Position numbers and translations under genes: made by a program
Notes under the pieces: generated by a model
What the model was told of the DNA's origin: nothing
The model's input: only the letters and a program-made list of their open reading frames with translations
The model's database searches: none
Shown here: positions 60,803 through 64,000 of the stretch, in pieces
Position numbering within the stretch: position 1 is the first letter of the stretch
Layout of the letters: each line of letters starts with the position of its first letter
Source of the DNA: Halobacillus naozhouensis
Lineage (GTDB): Bacteria > Bacillota > Bacilli > Bacillales > Halobacillaceae
Length of the DNA stretch: 64,000 bases
Assembly: GCF_029714185.1 (NCBI RefSeq)
Contig: NZ_CP121671.1
Location: forward strand, 496,001 to 560,000
Direction of reading: 5' to 3'

Positions 60803-61825
60803 GTGAGTCAATCATATAAACAGGCCGGTGTAGATGTAGAAGCAGGCTATGAAGCAGTCGAACGAATGAAAAAACATGTGGCTAGAACGATGCGTCCGGA
60901 AGTTATTGGTGGACTGGGCTCGTTTGCCGGCCTTTTTGACATCGGTTCTATGAGCTATGAGCATCCTGTTCTGGTTACAGGGACAGACGGAGTAGGAACG
61001 AAGCTGAAACTTGCTTTTCAAATGGATCAGCATGACACGATCGGCATCGATGTCGTAGCGATGTGTGTCAACGACATTGTTGCTCAAGGAGCAGACCCGC
61101 TTTTATTTCTTGATTATATTGCGTGCGGTAAAAATGAACCCGAGAAAATTGAGCAGATAGTAAAAGGAATCTCAGATGGCTGTGAGCAGGCAGGCAGTGC
61201 ACTTGTTGGCGGAGAAACCGCTGAAATGCCTGGCATGTACCAGCTTGATGAATACGATTTAGCTGGTTTTGTTGTTGGAATGGCAGATAAGGACAAGCTG
61301 ATTACAGGGCAGAATGTTCAAGCTGGAGATGTATTAATCGGCCTGTCTTCGAGCGGAGTTCATTCAAATGGCTTCTCGCTTGTTAGAACAATTATTGAAA
61401 GACAAGAGCTTGACCTCGAAGCTGTCTATACCCCTTTTGACAAACCATTAGGGGAAGTTCTTTTAACCCCTACGAAAATTTACGTACAATCGATTAATGT
61501 TCTAAAACAATTCGTCTCTATTAAAGGTGTGGCCCACGTAACAGGTGGAGGATTCTATGAAAATATTCCAAGGATTCTTTCGGAAGGCTTAGGAGTCAAG
61601 ATTGACCAGTCGAGCTGGCGTGTTCCGCCAATTTTTGAATTTCTACGTGATCAAGGTGAGGTAACGGACGAGGAAATGTTTGGAGTCTTTAACATGGGGA
61701 TCGGGATGGTGGCTGTCGTGTCTGAAAAAGATGTCCCAGCGTCCCTTGAGTCTCTGAAGGATGCTGGAGAAAAAGCCCAAGTAATTGGACATGTCACGGA
61801 ACAGGAAGGAATCCACTGGTCATGA
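60803..61825 (+). CDS. purM: AIR synthetase
   Basis: The 340-residue enzyme closes the imidazole ring of FGAM with ATP. GTG start behind AAGGAAGGGGGAG. SYKQAGVDVEAG, VTGTDGVGTKLKLAF, DVVAMCVNDIVAQGADPLLFLDY and VGGETAEMPGMY are family signatures. Same superfamily as PurL. Its stop overlaps the purN start. Confidence 0.97.
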   Translation: MSQSYKQAGVDVEAGYEAVERMKKHVARTMRPEVIGGLGSFAGLFDIGSMSYEHPVLVTGTDGVGTKLKLAFQMDQHDTIGIDVVAMCVNDIVAQGADPLLFLDYIACGKNEPEKIEQIVKGISDGCEQAGSALVGGETAEMPGMYQLDEYDLAGFVVGMADKDKLITGQNVQAGDVLIGLSSSGVHSNGFSLVRTIIERQELDLEAVYTPFDKPLGEVLLTPTKIYVQSINVLKQFVSIKGVAHVTGGGFYENIPRILSEGLGVKIDQSSWRVPPIFEFLRDQGEVTDEEMFGVFNMGIGMVAVVSEKDVPASLESLKDAGEKAQVIGHVTEQEGIHWS

Positions 61826-62400
61826 TGAATCTAGCTATTTTTGCGTCAGGAACAGGATCGAACTTTGATGCGATTATGACAGCGATAGAAGACGGAAAAC
61901 TAGAAGCAAACGTTTCACTGCTTGTTTCAGATCGAATCGATGCCGGAGTCATTGAGAAAGCTCAGAGGAGACAAATCGATACAGTTGTATTCAACCCTAA
62001 ATCTTTTGCAAATAAAGAAGCTTTTGAAAAAGCACTTCTCAAAGATTGTAAGGATAGAGGGGTGGAATGGATTATTCTTGCTGGTTACATGAGACTCATT
62101 GGTTCAACCCTGCTAATGGCATACGAACACCGAATTCTGAATATTCATCCGTCTTTGCTGCCGGCTTTTCCAGGTAAAGATGCCATCGGTCAAGCCTATG
62201 ATAAACAAGTGAAATTAACCGGTGTAACAGTTCATTACGTCGACGACGGCATGGACACGGGTCCTATTATCGATCAGGAGGCTGTCCGTATCCATGAACA
62301 AGATACAAAAGATGATATAAAACAAAAAATTCAAGCTGTTGAACACGAATTGTATCCACGTGTCATCCAGTCATTAACGATCAAGGAGGAGTCCAGATGA
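61822..62400 (+). CDS. purN: GAR transformylase, folate-dependent
   Basis: The 192-residue enzyme formylates GAR with 10-formyl-tetrahydrofolate. IFASGTGSNFDAI (residues 5-17) binds substrate, and the catalytic Asn-His-Asp set lies in LNIHPSLLPAFPG and HYVDDGMDTGPII. It overlaps both purM and purH by 4 bases. Confidence 0.97.
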   Translation: MMNLAIFASGTGSNFDAIMTAIEDGKLEANVSLLVSDRIDAGVIEKAQRRQIDTVVFNPKSFANKEAFEKALLKDCKDRGVEWIILAGYMRLIGSTLLMAYEHRILNIHPSLLPAFPGKDAIGQAYDKQVKLTGVTVHYVDDGMDTGPIIDQEAVRIHEQDTKDDIKQKIQAVEHELYPRVIQSLTIKEESR

Positions 62401-63935
62401 GCACGCGTAAACGCGCCCTGTTAAGTGTATCCAACAAGCAAGGGTTAACTGTTTTTGCAAAGAAATTAATTGAACTAGATTATGAACTTGTCTCTACAGG
62501 AGGGACAAAGCGGGCGATTGAAGCAGAAGGTCTTCCTGTAAAATCTATTTCCGATATTACAAACTTTCCTGAAATAATGGATGGGCGTGTAAAAACGTTA
62601 CACCCATCTGTTCATGGCGGCCTGCTTGCTAAAAGGGGCAACGACGAGCACATGAGCCAGCTGGATGAACTTGATATCCAAACGATCGACCTTGTAGCTG
62701 TCAATTTGTATCCTTTCAAAGAAACGATCGCAAAAGAAGGAGTTACAGAAGCTGACGCCATTGAAAATATTGATATTGGCGGTCCGACGATGCTGCGATC
62801 TGCCGCCAAAAGCTTTGAAGATGTAGCTGTCGTTGTCGACCCGGCTGACTATGAGCAAGTTATCACTGGTTTGCAAGAAGGAGAGCTTTCATTTGAAGCT
62901 CGTAAGAAATTGGCCGCAAAGGTGTTCCGCCACACGGCCAATTACGATGCTATGATCGCCGAATATTTCACAGAAGCAGTTCAAGAAGCTTATCCGGAAA
63001 CTTATACGGTGACTTATGAAAAAGTTCAAGATTTACGTTATGGAGAAAACCCTCACCAAACGGCTGCATTTTATCAGAAAGCGAACTACGGTGGAGCTTC
63101 ACTGGCTGATGCTAAGCAGCTAAATGGCAAAGAGCTTTCTTATAACAATATTCAGGACGCCAATGCAGCTTTGGATATAGTGCTAGAATTTGAGGAACCT
63201 GCAGCAGTTGCTGTGAAACATATGAATCCGTGCGGTGTGGGTACTGGGCGTGCAATTTTTGAGGCCTATGGCAAAGCCTATGCTGGCGACCCGATCTCAA
63301 TTTTTGGCGGAATTGTTGCCTTGAACAGGGAAGTCGATGAAGAAACCGCAGCGAAGCTGAAGGAAATTTTCCTCGAGATTGTTATTGCCCCTTCCTTTAG
63401 TCAGGCGGCTCTTGATTTACTTACACAGAAAAAGAATCTCCGTTTACTAGAAATAGAGATGAAAAAGCCTGAAACTCAATCACATAAACTTACTTCTGTA
63501 AGTGGGGGCTTACTCATTCAGGACACGGACGAAGGGTCGCTCGAAGATGTGGAATTAGAGGTAGCGACCGAGCGCCTGCCTACCGAACAGGAGCTTAAGG
63601 ATTTAGCACTAGGCTGGCAGGTCGTCAAACATGTGAAATCCAATGCAATTGTCATTGCGAAGTCAGATCAGACGCTTGGAGTTGGCGCCGGACAAATGAA
63701 CCGTGTAGGAGCAGCCAAGATCGCTCTCGAGCAAGCTGGCGATCAATCGGAAGGTGCTATTATGGCGTCCGATGCGTTCTTCCCGATGCCTGATACAGTT
63801 GAAACGGCGGCACAGGCCGGAGTGAAGGCGATTATTCAGCCAGGTGGTTCCAAACGTGATCAGGATTCGATTGATGCCTGTAATCAACATGGAATAGCTA
63901 TGGTATTTACAAGAATGCGCCATTTCAAACATTAA
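62397..63935 (+). CDS. purH: Bifunctional AICAR transformylase/IMP cyclohydrolase
   Basis: The last two steps to IMP are done by this 512-residue protein. The N-terminal cyclohydrolase domain has LLSVSNKQGL, VSTGGTKRAIE and MDGRVKTLHPSVHGG; the transformylase domain has RYGENPHQTAAFY, AVKHMNPCGV and DAFFPMPDTVE. GGAGGAG precedes the ATG. It overlaps the purN stop. Confidence 0.97.
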   Translation: MSTRKRALLSVSNKQGLTVFAKKLIELDYELVSTGGTKRAIEAEGLPVKSISDITNFPEIMDGRVKTLHPSVHGGLLAKRGNDEHMSQLDELDIQTIDLVAVNLYPFKETIAKEGVTEADAIENIDIGGPTMLRSAAKSFEDVAVVVDPADYEQVITGLQEGELSFEARKKLAAKVFRHTANYDAMIAEYFTEAVQEAYPETYTVTYEKVQDLRYGENPHQTAAFYQKANYGGASLADAKQLNGKELSYNNIQDANAALDIVLEFEEPAAVAVKHMNPCGVGTGRAIFEAYGKAYAGDPISIFGGIVALNREVDEETAAKLKEIFLEIVIAPSFSQAALDLLTQKKNLRLLEIEMKKPETQSHKLTSVSGGLLIQDTDEGSLEDVELEVATERLPTEQELKDLALGWQVVKHVKSNAIVIAKSDQTLGVGAGQMNRVGAAKIALEQAGDQSEGAIMASDAFFPMPDTVETAAQAGVKAIIQPGGSKRDQDSIDACNQHGIAMVFTRMRHFKH

Positions 63936-63952
63936 AGAGGGGGATACGAATC

Positions 63953-64000
63953 ATGAATGTCCTTGTGATTGGACGCGGAGGACGTGAGCATAGCCTCATC
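63953..64000 (+). CDS. purD: GAR synthetase, first 16 residues (cut by window edge)
   Basis: The frame starts at ATG 63953 behind AGAGGGGG and reads MNVLVIGRGGREHSLI, the N-terminal nucleotide-fold loop of PurD. It lies 17 bases after purH, its usual place at the end of the operon. Confidence 0.95.
   Translation, partial: MNVLVIGRGGREHSLI

Overview
The window looks like chromosome of a spore-forming, low-to-mid GC Bacillaceae bacterium. It carries a GerA-type germinant receptor operon, a YjcZ-type sporulation protein, a DUF3231 protein, T-box leaders, guanine riboswitches and a pur operon in the Bacillus subtilis gene order (purEKBCSQLFMNHD). The genus cannot be fixed from the sequence; a halophilic relative such as Halobacillus or Virgibacillus would fit. 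I saw no phage genes, insertion sequences, CRISPR arrays, rRNA or tRNA genes.

Layout. 1-6.3 kb: the tail of a nucleoside hydrolase, a DUF3231 gene and a four-gene germinant receptor operon. 6.3-9 kb: two tandem T-box leaders and thrS. 9-12.8 kb: an Xre regulator/membrane protein pair with two palindromic operators, a DUF1456 gene, a decayed response regulator, class I aldolase and an NAD(P)-binding protein. 12.8-15.9 kb: a quinone-stress (mhq) operon with two identical operators in opposite orientation. 16.6-24.6 kb: glutamate dehydrogenase with a divergent LysR regulator, a deaminase, a secreted CAP-domain protein, a metallo-beta-lactamase-fold hydrolase, and a ferredoxin/ferredoxin reductase pair. 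24.9-40.2 kb: a large aromatic-CoA (phenylacetate-type) degradation cluster. 40.2-42.6 kb: aroK, aroD, a YjcZ-type gene and a protein holding only sigma region 2. 42.9-47.3 kb: a MoxR/DUF58/transglutaminase operon. 47.3-64 kb: guaA, a purine permease and the pur operon, each behind a guanine riboswitch; the pur operon also has a PurR box pair. Hsp20, yebE and yebG lie between.

The most unusual part is the aromatic-CoA cluster. It encodes an epoxidase (PaaA, B, C), hydratases, 3-hydroxyacyl-CoA dehydrogenase, ring-cleavage aldehyde dehydrogenase and thiolase, but differs from the textbook paa set in several ways. PaaD is split into two genes. No PaaE reductase is present, but a ferredoxin and its reductase lie just upstream. 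The ligase resembles benzoate-CoA ligase rather than PaaK. The aldehyde dehydrogenase lacks the hydratase domain of PaaZ and is followed by a separate crotonase-fold gene. A second PaaH-like protein has lost the NAD-binding glycines and the catalytic histidine. Two crotonase genes, differing at protein level only in residue 2, lie about 11.4 kb apart as direct repeats.

All function calls come from reading motifs and gene order by eye. No database search was run.
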